NCBI GenBank assembly: GCA_020466095.1
Contig: CM035808.1
Coordinates: 23,078,296-23,142,295, forward strand
Source of the DNA: Chlorops oryzae
Taxonomy: Eukaryota; Arthropoda; Insecta; Diptera; Chloropidae
Length of the DNA: 64,000 bases
Reading direction: 5' to 3'
Part shown: in pieces, positions 48,533-60,720 of the stretch
How positions within the stretch are numbered: position 1 is the first letter of the stretch
Layout of the letters: each line of letters opens with the position of its first letter
Notes under the pieces: generated by a model
Seen by the model: only the letters and a program-made list of their open reading frames with translations
What the model was told of the DNA's origin: nothing
Database searches by the model: none
Translations under genes and position numbers: made by a program

Positions 48533-48859
48533 GATGACCTTTGCTTAAAAATGTTTTAAATTCTTTCTCCTTTTATATCCCCTTCCAAGGGTGTTAGAAA
48601 GGTCGGTCTGTGGCTGTTTGTTTTTGTGAAGCCTTTCATTATCCGAATAACAAAACTTTATTGATTTTTTTTTTACAGTTTTTAAATGAAATTTAATATC
48701 ACTTTTTTTTAGATTATGAGCCCGCAAAACCACTTTTCTAAATTTCATTTGATCCAAGGATAGCTGTGGTTATATGTTTTGAATACATAAAGTTTATTTA
48801 TTTATTCTCTGACGCATTTCTAGTGATTTTGATTGTTCAGAATTCCACCTTCGGTCATA

Positions 48860-49027
48860 CAGTCGAAACCCTGTACAACGAACTACTCTGAAACGCATTT
48901 CTCCCTATAGCAAATATTCTCAAGGCTTTTTCGCTAAGTTTTTAGTGCCTTTTTTCCCTTTTATAACGAGTTCTCTCGACGAATTTTTTTCCGGTCCCTT
49001 CGAATTCGTCATCGAGATCATTGACTG
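48860..49027. mobile_element. pogo/Tigger-like MITE, 168 bp
   Basis: Starts CAGTCGAAACCCTGTACAAC, ends (other strand) CAGTCAATGATCTCGATGAC, with TA on both sides (48858-48859, 49028-49029). The CAGT(C/G) terminus with TA target fits the pogo/Tigger group. The interior words ACGAACTACTC and ACGAGTTCTC are imperfectly inverted. Confidence 0.6.
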
Positions 49028-49599
49028 TATATTTTAGGTGTTATGCCCAACCCAATTGGGGTATATTTTTTATTTTTATTTTGTTTTTTTTTAACGCAAC
49101 GTCGTTTTATTTTATTCAAATACAACATAAGCTACATTCTTTTGGTAGTCACTAATCCGACTGGTTAGATTGTTTGCTCTGTCTTTTTCCACTTTGTGGC
49201 AGCACAGTTTTTAACCGCACTCTTTATTTTAAATTCTCTCCACTACTAAAAGTAAGACTCGAAATTTGTGGCGCTTTTTCTTTTCTACTTGGAGTCTCGT
49301 TCGTACACAGTTTTTTTTTTCTTCTTAGTTTTGAGTGTGTGAGTGTGTGCATGTGAGTTTGCTCTGTGCCTTTTTAATAGTTGTTCCTCTTTTTTTTCTG
49401 TTGTTTTTTTTTTTTGTTCTCATCTGTAAGAACTCTCTTTCGCTTGGTTGTGTTGTGCTCCCAAATGTGCTCCCTCGCTCAAATTTTCTCCTGCATGAGT
49501 ATATGCTGCGACGCGCTTGTACTCTTCTGTTTTAACTTTTCACTGCATTCGTTCGACGTCCGCCGACGTCGTCTCCATCGCTGTCGGCGCTTCTTGGCT

Positions 49600-50167
49600 T
49601 TCTCAGTATATTTTCTGTAGCGAGCAACGAGCAAACGTGCGCGCCGTTTTCATATTTTATTTCGAAATTATTATAAATTTTAAAAGAAATTTCTTCTCGC
49701 CAAAAAATAATAAGTTAAATTCGGTTTTAAATTCATTTTCAAAAACGTCTCCATTGAATCCATCCGTGAAAAGTGAAGGTATACACCTAAAAAAATAAAA
49801 AATAAAAAATTTTCGAAAATCACAAAAACCGTCGCGCGTATCATAAAAAAAAAACCTTTTTTTTTTTTACGTGCAAACTTAGCAAAAATAAAATTGTTGA
49901 AAAAGAACAAAAAATAAGACGAAGAGCAAGAGTACGAAGAAGAAATGAAAAATTAAAAAGAAAAAGTATAAAAGTGTGCGAAAGTTGAGAAGAGAAAGAG
50001 CAGCGCCGCGAGCACGCAAAAGAAAAGTATATTTCGTGCAGTGAAGGAGGAAGGCACCAACAACGTCTTTAATATAACATACAACATCATTATTAAATAA
50101 AAAAAAGCAACAATAATTAAATGAAGTTTTCGTGCCATGTTGCTCAATCGCTGCTCACTTGTCGAAG
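49600..50167 (+). promoter_or_regulatory. Candidate alternative promoter and leader exon
   Basis: A CpG-rich patch (about 49548-49660, CGTTCGACGTCCGCCGACG and GCGAGCAACGAGC) with a CTCAGTAT initiator-like motif near 49605 is followed by A-rich leader-like sequence. It ends with an ATG at 50121 (MKFSCHVAQSLLTCR) and a GAAG|GTGAAT donor (50168). The phase differs from the MSGRPRT exon, so that ATG could not splice in frame to the same next exon. It may be a non-coding shaggy first exon. Confidence 0.3.
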
Positions 50168-50983
50168 GTGAATATACATATCTCCATCCTAACAGAATTA
50201 CAACTTTCCACAATAATTTTCTTCGACATGGTCGTCAATTGCTGGCTGTGTTGACTGTTGGTTTGCGCCTTAGCTGCTGTGTACCTCATTTTTGCCCTCT
50301 TCTCCCCCTCCCCCACCCCATTTCTTCCTTTCATTTGTTCGTTCGTTCGTTCGTTTTCTCGAACCCTTCTTTTGCGTCTTTCAAGCAGAAATACAGTCTT
50401 CGGGAGTTTTGTTTTGATTTGATTTTGAATTTCAAATAGATCGTCGTCTTCAGCTTTTGAGACCTCAATGTTTTAATTTGAATTTGTTTATTTTAATGAA
50501 ATCCCCTTTTTTTTTTTTTCTTCTTTTAAAGCGGCTCATAGCTATTCCAAACGACGGCCTATAGAAAAAAGAAGCTTGCAAACGCATACACGCTTGAACG
50601 CATAAATACACGAGCACGCAAGCACGTTTGCACACACACACACACACTCACGCAGATGTGTATGCGCTTCTGAAATTCATATGATGGGTAACGTTGTTCA
50701 TGTGTCCGCTCCTCTGCTCTCGATGCCATTCCCATACTGTCTCCAAAAGATTGCTCTATTTTTCTTTAGCGCGCGCTCTCAACGAATTTCCGCTCCCATT
50801 TCGTATATATTTTATGTGTCATTATAAGATTGCCTTTGTTTTTTGTCTTCTTTTTTCTTCTTTTTTCTAGTATTTTTTTTTTTTGTGTCGATCTAAGACG
50901 AAAGACGTTTTTTTGAGGAAATTTGTTTTTGTCGGATGCCTCTTTTCGATCTTCAGCTGCCACCCTCTCTTCTATACGGAAAA

Positions 50984-51062
50984 TCTCTCTCTCTCACTAT
51001 CTCTCTCTCTCTCTGCCTCTTTCTTTTTCTCTCTACCTCTATATATATATATATATATGTAT
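50984..51062. repeat. CT and TA microsatellite
   Basis: CTCTCTCT runs followed by TATATATATATATATAT. Confidence 0.85.
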
Positions 51063-52682
51063 ATCTCCATTCGTTCTGTCGCTCTCTATGGATCCCTCTC
51101 ATTGATGGGAAGATTCTTTTGTTTAAATTTATGCGTATACACTTGGATTTTATTGAGTTCTCAATCGCGCTAGCGATAGCAATAGCGACTGCACTCGCAA
51201 TCCCGATTTCAATCGCCATCGCACTTGTATTCGCCCATGCCCATCGCCTCTCCATGGCAGTACGTCGGCCCCCTTACAATGTTTTTCTAAAAATAAACAT
51301 TCTTTTTTTTATATTTTTATTTCAATTATTTTTTTTAAATTTATTTTTTCTTATTTTTTTTTCTCAGATGCAGTCGTCGGTTCTAGTTTCGCTTTGTATA
51401 AAACCGGCATGTAAACTCAGTCTGTTTTTATGATGAATTTAATGACATTAGTTCAATGAGATTTTATTTTTATATAGGTATATATACTTATTTTTTTATA
51501 TTTTATTCGCTGTGAATTTTAATACGCGTACTCCTTCAATGTGACATTTCAATGCGTTGAATCGGTTGAAATTTTTTTTTTTTTTAAATACTTTTCCTTT
51601 TTATTGCATTACATCTGATTTCATTTTATAATCAGCTGATTCATGGCTACGTTTGACGAATTTCCGCTGCTTCTACTATACATACATGCACAAACACGAT
51701 GATGAAAATCAAATCACGAAATGGGGTTGTGTGTACACTGTATAGCAGTCATTCGCTCTTTGAAAATGAACTCTTATTTGATGCCTTCCGATAATTCGCA
51801 AATGAGACTGTCTTTTGAAGCTTAAATGATGCAGGGGAGAGGAGACAATCGGGTAATTGTTTGGGGTGTTTGAATTTATGTGCATGCATGTCGAATTATG
51901 AAAATTGTTCTCCCAAACATGTGACATGTGACTGATGACTGAAGACCGACGACGGACGACTGACGACGGACGACTGATGATGCGGTGCATTTACATTTAT
52001 CACGCTTTATCGCAATTGAAGATCGTGAAAGAATTTCGGTGTTGCACTGTTAATTCAGTTGATGTTCTATGACCTCGGCTTGAAAGTTTCCACAGAAATG
52101 CAGGTCGCTTTATTGTTCTGTCTGAATGAGATTAATTGAACAATTTCTCATATGCTCAAACAGTGGAGGGAGGCCTCCATGGCGTGGCTTGAGACGACGA
52201 TTGTCGATGCAAATGCCACTAAATTCAAATTACAGCTCTTTTGTGGGTGTTGCTACGTGTCCTTTTTTAATAGAGGTTGTTGTAGAGGTGCCTTGAAAAA
52301 AAGTTCTCTTTGAAACATAATCAGCCCGATTCTAAATGTTCCCAGGGAGTCTTTCCGAGCGGCACCGAAAAAATTCGACCTTCTAATCACACAGGAGATG
52401 TATATATGAAGAAACCTAGTATTTTGAATATTTACAAAAATCTTCTAAGCATACTAGGAAGGTAATATGAGAAAGGCCAAGAAACTCGAAAGGTTTTAAA
52501 CAGAGGTCATCAAAATTTGTCTTAGAATTCTTCCTCTTTCCGCGGAGAAAAATGTCTAGGGAAAAAACTCCCGGGGAATATTGATTTAGAATAGAGGACT
52601 GAATAAGAATTAATGGTAGAAAAAAATATTAAAAAATTACACCCTTTTTCACTTCCAAGCTTTTTGATGAAAATACTCTTAA

Positions 52683-52891
52683 GCCTGAAATCCACCATAG
52701 AGTTTTTTACGTAGAGAAAAGAGTGTAGAGTGTAGAACACAAAGTAAAGCTCTACTCGAAATATGTTGACATCAGCTCTACGTAGAGCTGTAGCATCGTA
52801 GAGACGATCTTTAGTGTACACAAAAAAGGTAGATTCTCTACACTCTACACACTTTTCTCCACGTAAAAGACTCTAACAGTGGATTTCAGGC
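52683..52891. mobile_element. MITE with about 55-bp inverted repeats, TTAA or TA target
   Basis: Starts GCCTGAAATCCACCATAGAG and ends with its complement (GTGGATTTCAGGC). Similarity between arms runs about 55 bp (ACGTAGAGAAAAGAGTGTAG). TTAA flanks both sides (52679-52682, 52892-52895), and a TA target one base further in fits equally. The centre repeats AGCTCTAC(G)TAGAGCT palindromes. Confidence 0.75.
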
Positions 52892-53237
52892 TTAAAGTTA
52901 AAACTCTTTGTATTTACGTTTAATATAAAAAAAAATGTAGGAAAAGGCATTTATGTGCCATTGAATGTTTTTAAAACGCCTATTTGTACTCTAAAATATC
53001 TTCCATTAGTTTCATATTTTTACTGAACTCTTTCAAAAACCATCTGAAAATAAGGAAAAATTATCAGGGCCAAATATTCACGAGGATTTTCCCTGCGGAT
53101 TTAGAAAAAAAAATTCTCCCATTCTAAACACACCGACATAGGGGGGGAATATTAAGGAAGCAAGAATCTCGGAACATTTTTAAGCAGCGGTGATTACATT
53201 CTTTCTTTTATTGACTCTTATGTAGGATACCCACAGT

Positions 53238-53571
53238 CCAATCCATTGTACAATAAGTTGGATCGGCAGCTGTAATTGAGTTCGACTTACGTTCCTATGC
53301 ATTGTACCTAAAACGTCCAATCCAACTTCACATTATTTTATGTTTTTGTCTTTATTTGGGAGTATTCCTTTCGTAGAAATAAAACTGACTGAAGTTGGTA
53401 CAACAACGCTACAAACGTTCCATCACGTTGGACGACCATGGCTTCAAACTTCAAAAAATCAAAACGTTTTGATTTTCGTCCAATCGTTGTATCAACCGAA
53501 AGTTGGTCGTCCAACGCTGCTACAAACGGTCCAATCTATCGTCCAACCTGCCTTGATTGTACAATGGATTG
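53238..53571. mobile_element. MITE-like inverted-repeat element
   Basis: Ends CCAATCCATTGTACAAT and ATTGTACAATGGATTG are inverted repeats of about 16 bp. Interior CCAATC/GTTGGAC words recur in both orientations. No target duplication identified. Confidence 0.5.
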
Positions 53572-54059
53572 AAAAAATGTATGTGCAGAAAGGGCTGTAT
53601 ATTTGAAAAATCTTGAAATTCTCAATGATTTCCCAGAAGAGTAACATTTTTCATTGAATATCGGTTGAAATTTGAGAAGGATTTGTTGCTTTCCAATGCA
53701 AGAATGCATGAAATTGTTTAGCTAGTTTTTGTTTAAATTGGCTCTGTACCACGCCCATTTTTTCAGAGGATAATAATGGCTGTGATGGATGGATTTTAAA
53801 GCAAATTTCGGTACTAATAGGACAAACACTTGAATTGGAGACACCTGATGTGTATCCCTTCATCTGTATACCGAGTTTCGTTAGGAGAATTACATATAAA
53901 ACCTGATTGTGATTATTCCCGGGGAATTCAGTTTTCTCGAGAGTAAAATTCTTCTTTTTTAAATATTTGGAGGAAGAAATTTGATGCGGAATGGGTATTT
54001 GACCCATACCCACAATTTTCGTTACCCTAATTAATAATAATGTGGGACGTTGCAGAGCC

Positions 54060-54710
54060 TCAGCTCTCATCAAGTGGTCCCCACTGAATTGAAGGATTAG
54101 CCGAAGTAGACCACAGTAGCGTCGGGCCCTTTTTCTTCCTTCAAGACTCTTTAAGAGAGCTAAAGCCGTATATTAAGCTTCCGTTCTTATAAAGAGTCTC
54201 TGTATGCTGACTGATATTTGTCGGCTTTAATCTCCTATAACTGTTGACGATAGTTACCGTTATCCGTCCCGCGGAGTTCCCGACGAGCACATCAGTACCG
54301 AACCGTTAACTGGTGTTAACAGTGTGATGATAACTGGTGCGGCTAGGATTTCAGCAATCCCAGTCCCACCCGTTAGATTTCACTGGATGCGTCGCCTTGA
54401 TTGCTGTCCCGAAAATCGTTCGGTCTCAACTCTCATGACTACGCCATCTCTAATTGCAAGGGGAGGTCTTTGACCTTAAGCTTGGCAAACTCGTCCTCAC
54501 CAATCCAATGGTGTCTCGTGATTGCCATTTTTCTTCTTGCCAGTGCAGGACAGTGGCACACAATATGTACCGCCGTCTCACTGTCTCTAGACAGCGTCAT
54601 CCTCAGCAAGACTCATCTTTCTGAGGTGACACAAGAAGTTGCCATGTCCAGTTACCAATGATGTCAACCAGCTGAGGGCGCTTCGTTCCTTACCCTAACT
54701 ATTTAAAAAG
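54060..54710 (-). mobile_element. LINE fragment (RNase H/zinc-knuckle end)
   Basis: The minus strand reads SLVTGHGNFLCHLRKMSLAE, then after a small frame break DSETAVHIVCHCPALARRKM and HHWIGEDEFAKLK. TGH...ETAVHI-CHCPAL is the hallmark of the C-terminus of jockey/R1/I-type non-LTR ORF2 proteins. About 350 bp of 3' UTR-like sequence follows. Truncated and frame-broken, so inactive. ATTCCC(C)GGG(G)AATT-type blocks lie on both sides (about 53918 and 54738). Confidence 0.75.
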
Positions 54711-55486
54711 GACAATTTCAGTCTCGAGAAAAGTAAATTCCCCGGGCATTGTATTTCTATAGGTTTATGCCGAAGTGCTTCTGGATGTTACACTCGGAAT
54801 CACAAACGCAATATACTCTGGCACGATGCGCACTGGTACTGCTTATAAATAGTGACGAATCATTCAATCTACGTCAATGTGAATCACACAATCGCAATGA
54901 ATGTTTTGCCAAAAATTTCAAATAAAAAATAGAGAAATCGAAGATAAGAACTGAAGAAATCTTTCGATCCTCTTTTACTTCCCCAGGTGGCAAAGCGCTC
55001 TTGAGTAACGATTAATGTTGATTTTATTTTGCCAAATTAGATAAATATTAGTTCAGATGCATCTCAATCTTTTTTTTTTAAGTACGCCTTCATATCAGAC
55101 AAACTTTGATGAGAATAATTTAATTGTTTTTCTTTAAAATTCTTTTGGAATGCGGCCAAAATGAACGTTTAAAAAGACAAGGTTACGATCCCTCCGTCTC
55201 TCTTTTCGCTCACTCACAGAATTATTGACACTTCTTCCTCGGCAACAAGATAAACTTGACATCCTTCGATCGATCGATCGATGTTCTAAAATTCTAATTG
55301 CAGAAGTCGTTTATTTGCCATTCAATAAAATGACACTTGGGCATGTCAAAAACTGAACTGAACTCTCAGCGTATAAAGAATTCGAAAATTTTGCCAAAAA
55401 ATCGTAGGTATTATTCTTTCGGCCAGATTATGAGCAATATCTGAAAACCTTGAAGAAGAAGAAAATTCGCGCCATCGAGAGTGAGC

Positions 55487-55590
55487 GATTAAAAAAAAGA
55501 GAGAGTGAGAGTGACAGCGGGCGATAGAAAGATACAGAAAACCGAGAGAGGGAGAGAGATAACGGATGAGAGAGCGAGAGGGAAAGGTAT
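55487..55590. repeat. GAGA-rich purine tract
   Basis: About 100 bp of GAGAG/GAGAGAGC words. It could bind GAGA factor in a fly intron, or be simple satellite; no other promoter sign beside it. Confidence 0.5.
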
Positions 55591-56136
55591 CTTGTGCATT
55601 ATTTCACTGTTTGGACGTGAGAAAACTTTTTGTATTGAGGTATTGCGGTATTGAGGTATCTAGGTCATTAACTTGACCACAATCGTCGCAGAATGTTGAC
55701 TGCCAATATTTATCCTAATGGGCAAAAAATGGCAAATCATGCAATGAAAGCAGGGGTATATTTTTGCTCATTGCTCGCGGTCAACTGGCATAGCTATTCA
55801 GCAAGCCACCCAGCCAACCACTTGAAAATGTATCTGTCTTTCTTTCTTTCTTTCTTTCTGTCTGTCTGTCTGTGTGTCTATCGTTCATTAAACGGTAGTG
55901 TAGGGCGTCACAAAATGTTTTGAGTTAAGGGGTTTCCACATTCGTTTTGTTGTTTTCTCTAGCGGCTTGCGTCATATGTGCCAAGAATTTTCTCTTTTGA
56001 AAATAAATTGAAATCGAAATCGAATTGTTCTGCTTTACTTTTATTTGTCGCGTGCTTTTTGTTTGTTTTTTTTTTTTTTTTAAATTGCGAAACATCGAAT
56101 CTTTCACGAATCTTATCGTGAAAGTCGTTTGAATTA

Positions 56137-56469
56137 GGGGCTGTTTCCACTACAGACGCATTTAGCATTTTTCAGCATTTTTAAGAAATGCTCAAAAATG
56201 CGGCTTTGAATTACATGTAATTGTTGTTGTTCTTAAAACAGCATTTTTCAGCATCTTGAAAAAATGCAATAAAAATGATAAAAACCGTCTAGTTTTCATT
56301 GATATTTTCTTCAAATTTTTAACATTTCAAATCCTACTTCAAAGAATTCGAATATTTTTCCGAACAAAAATTCAAATTTTCACAAAATGCTAAATGCGAA
56401 ACGCAGTGGAAACGGGTCTAGCATCTTTAAAGATGCAAATGCTAAATGCGGGGTAGTGGAAATAGCCCC
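56137..56469. mobile_element. Harbinger-like MITE, 333 bp
   Basis: Ends GGGGCTGTTTCCACTAC and GTAGTGGAAATAGCCCC are inverted repeats, extended by GCATTTAGCATTT words for about 33 bp. Flanking triplets are TTA and TAA, compatible with a PIF/Harbinger TWA target but not identical. The GGGGCTGTTT terminus also fits that family. Confidence 0.6.
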
Positions 56470-56537
56470 TAAGATGAGAAAATTAAATATCTAAATGAAC
56501 ATCCTACAGGCCCTATAACTCCTCAGGGGTACATTTG

Positions 56538-56570
56538 CACGAATCTTATCGTGAAAGTCGTTTGAATTAG
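56538..56570. repeat. 33-bp direct repeat (with 56105-56137)
   Basis: An identical 33-bp block (CACGAATCTTATCGTGAAAG, then TCGTTTGAATTAG) occurs at 56105-56137, abutting the MITE, and at 56538-56570, 68 bp beyond its other end. It contains a small TTCACGA/TCGTGAA stem in the first copy. Confidence 0.8.
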
Positions 56571-58238
56571 TTAAATACAAGGGCTCTGGATATGTCGACT
56601 GAACAAAGTTTGACTCAAATTAATGAATCAGTTGAGATTAAGCGACTTCTAAGAAAACATAGACAACCTAAGAATTGAGCGACTAACTTCTAAAGTACCT
56701 AATGTATTGGTTCAATCAAGATTGACAGACCATTTAACCGAAGAATAATTTCTTCGGTTTCTTTGCTTTCTTGAAGCTAAAGTAGTTTTAAATTATTTTC
56801 CCTCAAGTTTGACACCTGTAAGACAATCTATAAAACTATTACCGATTTAAAGGAAATTTACTGCAGATTCGGGAAAAATTAGAAAAGTATGTGTTAATAG
56901 ACCTTTTTCATGCCAAAATGGCTCCCAAAGACAAAAAATTTTTTTTTTTTATTTCTAAATTTTCAGTTTGTTGGCAAAAAAAAAACCCTTGGAACTGTAA
57001 ATGAAAGAAAATTTTACATATCTCTCATACGTTTTTTTTTTTTCCACAATGTCCCGCCCTACTAACCCTCTAAAGAAAATCACATTACTTCGGAACATCC
57101 TGTATATTCTTAATCAGGATAGAAAACTGATTCGATTAAGACATGTCCGTCCGTTTCTGGTCGGCTCGTCTTCCAAACGGCTGAACCAATTACGTCAAAG
57201 TTTGGCACACAGGTATGTTAGGCCCCGAGAACGATCCTAAGTGGATTCGTGCCCACAAATGGAGATTTTTCGTAAAAGGCACAGAAGGTTTGCATTCGAA
57301 TCGTTAAAGTTAAATGCAAGGTTTCGGAGAAAAATTGATGTATTCCGCTCACTGCCAAGTCCACAAACATAAAATTTGGCCCAAACAGGAACGAATTTTT
57401 TTCGGCGTGTTGAAAAAATACTCCCATTCTAAAAACACTGGTAAGGGAATATAAAGGAATCAAGAATTTCGAACATTTTTAATCAAGTTTCATCACATTC
57501 TCCCTATTATTGACAATTAGTATAGGTACCTATCATTTTTCGCAGATAAAAACTGATAGGGAAAATATTCCCGAGGAATATTCAATTAGAATAGAGCTTG
57601 ACTGTATTCTAAATAAATAAGATTTTTTCATTAATCTGTAAAATAATGATTGAGGATTAAAAACCAATCAAATTGAAATGTGTGATTTAAGATTTGTCTT
57701 AAGCAGAGGGTACAAATTGTTCATTATATTAGGGGATGGACTTAATTAAAGAACTTTCCCAATGTCAGATTATTCGTAATGTTTTCTACATATCTAATTT
57801 TTCATAGCCGATACTTTAGCAATAGAGACATCGATCCGAAGTTAAAACAAGCTTATGTCATTCCAACATCGTAATTTGCCAACTTAACCACCTACACCTC
57901 CATAGGCAATCCACTTCTATGTATTCTTGGAAACATGTCAATTGGTGAATGTGCAGCAGCTTGGCTTTAGTTCTCTTTTTGACCTCTTTCCTCTTAAATT
58001 CTTCATTCTTCCAAGGACGTTTATCAAATGATCTTCAACATTCTGTATTAAAAAGAAAATCGGGCAAATGAATTCCACTCTCAAATTGATGTGATTTATT
58101 TTACTTTATCAAGATAGATGGATAATTTAAAATACCTCGACATTAAACTTAGAAAATGAATTTTCTGAATTGAGTAATTAAAATTTCCCCTCAATCTTGG
58201 TAGAGAGGAATTAATCACATCAATTTGGAAGTGGAAAT

Positions 58239-59081
58239 TAGGGTTGTGCCGGATAGTGAATTTTCCGGATAACCGGATATCCGGTAAAAATATGTAGCCG
58301 GATACATAGTATTGTACTTTCGCTGGCCACAATTGAACAGATTATCCGAAATAAATGATTTTCTGGCAACGCCGTTCATTGCTATAATATAGAGCTGGAA
58401 AACATTCGATTCCACCATTGATATTATCGATGCTTTTAAATATCATTAAACTAAATTAATTACTTATCACAAAAAATAATAACCAAATCTAGTTTATGGT
58501 AAAAATAGACAATCGCAATAAAAACTTGGATAATGCTTAAAATTAAAAAACATCAATCTGATTGTAAGTATCTAACTAACATTGATGTTTTTAAATTTTA
58601 AGCATTATCGAAGTTCATACTACGACCGTCTATCCTTTTCCATAAACTACTAAGTTTGTTAGGATTTAAATTAAGTTCATCGGGCATGTGACAGAAATCG
58701 AATACGACAGAAAACGTTCGATTTCGGTTAAATTTTCATACAAATGTAAGCGAAATCGAACGTTTTCTGTCGTATTCGATTTCTGTCACATGCCCGAATT
58801 TGACTTAATTTATTTCGATCAATATCTATTAAAAGAAATTTAAAAACATCGATACCATCGATGATAATATCGATTGCTTTTGAGCTCTAGCATAATAAGC
58901 TGTTCAGATTTATTTTGCACGTTCAACAAAAAGCAAAACTCAAAGATGGACAAATCAAAGTCTGCGATATGTATCGGTATCCGGCCGGATAGTAGTGATA
59001 TCCGGTGGGCTTGCCGGATATCTAAAAACCAGCCGGATATGCCGGATATCGGATAGTTACCGGATATCCGGCACATCCCTA
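58239..59081. mobile_element. Non-autonomous hAT element, 843 bp
   Basis: The ends TAGGGTTGTGCCGGATA and TAGGGATGTGCCGGATA (other strand) are flanked by GTGGAAAT (58231-58238) and GTGGAATT (59082-59089), an 8-bp duplication with one change. Subterminal ATATCCGG/CCGGATAT words recur many times, typical hAT transposase-binding arrays. It contains two nested hairpins and no transposase. It is inserted in the arm of an older foldback (TTCCACT-TCAAATTGATGTG near 58068-58098 and its inverse near 58209-58235). Confidence 0.85.
58681..58796. repeat. Perfect 46-bp-arm hairpin nested in the hAT element
   Basis: Arm 58681-58726 (starts CGGGCATGTGACAGAAATCG) is matched base for base by the reverse complement at 58751-58796; the spacer is 24 nt. 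Weaker pairing extends outward through TTAAGT/ACTTAA. A second hairpin (about 58527-58612, ATAATGCTTAAAATT arms) lies just upstream. Confidence 0.9.
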
Positions 59082-59204
59082 GTGGAATTCATTTCCCCTT
59101 GAAAGGGAAAACAATCACGTACACGAATATGAGAAATTGGGATATGTTGTACGTTCTTTCGGTTTTTTTTTTATATTATATTGAGTGCTCGCACTTTAAA
59201 TATA

Positions 59205-59381
59205 CAGTGAAAATCGGTTATAACGATGTCGAGGGGACCAGCAAAATCCATTGTTATAACCGATAATCGCTATATCCGGTAACAGAAATTAAGAAGAATA
59301 GCAAACCAAACATTACCTAAAATGTTCAACCCTTTAACCGATAATCGTTATAATCGGTATCGATATAAACGATTTTTACTG
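59205..59381. mobile_element. pogo/Tigger-like MITE, 177 bp
   Basis: Ends CAGTGAAAATCGGTTATAAC and (other strand) CAGTAAAAATCGTTTATATC are flanked by TA on both sides (59203-59204, 59382-59383). The interior repeats CCGATAATCG(C/T)TATA in both orientations. Confidence 0.75.
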
Positions 59382-60429
59382 TACATATATCTTGCATACC
59401 CCGGATCATCGAATCAATAACGAAGTTAATATGCAATGAACACAAAATGTGATAGACGAATTTTACTTAAATTTATATTCAATTGGAATTCATAAAAGAC
59501 TAACAATTTTTCTTTCTCCTTTCTCTTTTCAGGTAAGTGTTTGTTGTTCCTTAAAAAAAAAAGTTTATTATTTATAAAGAACTCAGAATTTCAAGTAAGT
59601 ACACTGAACACCTCAATAATTATCGTCAGAGTATTTAATTTCAATGAATGCATTCTGATGAAATTTCACTGGAATTATTGTAAAGCTTTTGCTACTTGAT
59701 CGCGTTCACAGGGTGTAACAAGAAAAGCACTTTCTGTATGGCGGAGTGAGATGTATAAAAAGTGCTGCCTGCTTTTAGGCACTTCAATTAAGACATTTCG
59801 AATCAGAAAAATAACAGGCACCTACTTTTTAGCTTTCCGCTGTAATGAGCGCGTTTGCAACGAAACAGTATGCGGCTTATCTTGTTATGGTGTATGCTTA
59901 ACCCTCTAATTCCTGACTCTGTCTCTAGACGGACTTTTTTCGAACAAATTACCAAAAAAAAAAGATTTCGGATTCGTTTTTCTCTACCCGTAAAAAGTCT
60001 TATCTGACCTTTTCATAGAAAAAAATTAGGGGCTAAAAATTTAGCAAAACAAAAAGGAATTCGAGGTTTTTAGTTTTGTTAGTTTGAGAGGACTAGCTTT
60101 CATATGTATGTTATTGCTTCTTTGTTTCCCTTTTCTTATAACGGTTTTATATATTTAATTAAGAGATATGTAGAAACTTTTGAGCCCAAACTTTCTTTGA
60201 TCAGATAGACAACGAAATCGTACGAGCGGAATTTAAAGCTATTCATTTACTTAAATGACCAGCTTTAATGACTTTTATCACCCAACCCATATCTTTATTT
60301 CGAAACCGTATATCTAAATCCAATCCAATGAAAAAAGCGCTCAGCAAAAAAAAAAAAAAATCAAATTCTGACGAAATATAATTTTTGCGAAAGCATATGG
60401 CGGGCTTCAGGGAATCGAAATAGAGCTAT

Positions 60430-60720
60430 TCTGATTTGACAATGTGGAACCATCGGTCGTTCCCTGAGAGCGAAACTTCGGAACGATTTGCGAGTCTCCG
60501 CGGCAAGAGAACGCTTCGTCGCTTCATCATCGCGGTGTCTACAGCATTGGATTACTATTGTGGTCGGTCTGTGGTCTCATCGGCGGCGGCGCATAAAACG
60601 ACTGTGCTTAAAATGCTTTTTTATTTCCATTTGAATTTGTTTTTTCTTCGCTCCAGCAAAGCCGGAGCGCGAGAAAGAGCACTGCGCGCATACAAAGTTT
60701 AGTTGACTTGCGGCAAGCGT
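60430..60720 (+). promoter_or_regulatory. GC-rich island, candidate alternative shaggy promoter/leader
   Basis: About 290 bp with many CpGs in an otherwise AT-rich intron (GAACGATTTGCGAGTCTCCG, TCATCGGCGGCGGCGCATAA). Followed by leader-like sequence (CAAAGTTTAGTTGACTTGCG) and an ATG-poor stretch to about 60960. No splice donor chosen with confidence. Confidence 0.3.

Noticed and set aside
51160..51260. Repetitive Ala/Ile-rich open frames
   Set aside because: Caused by repeated GCGAT/ATCGC words; no gene evidence.
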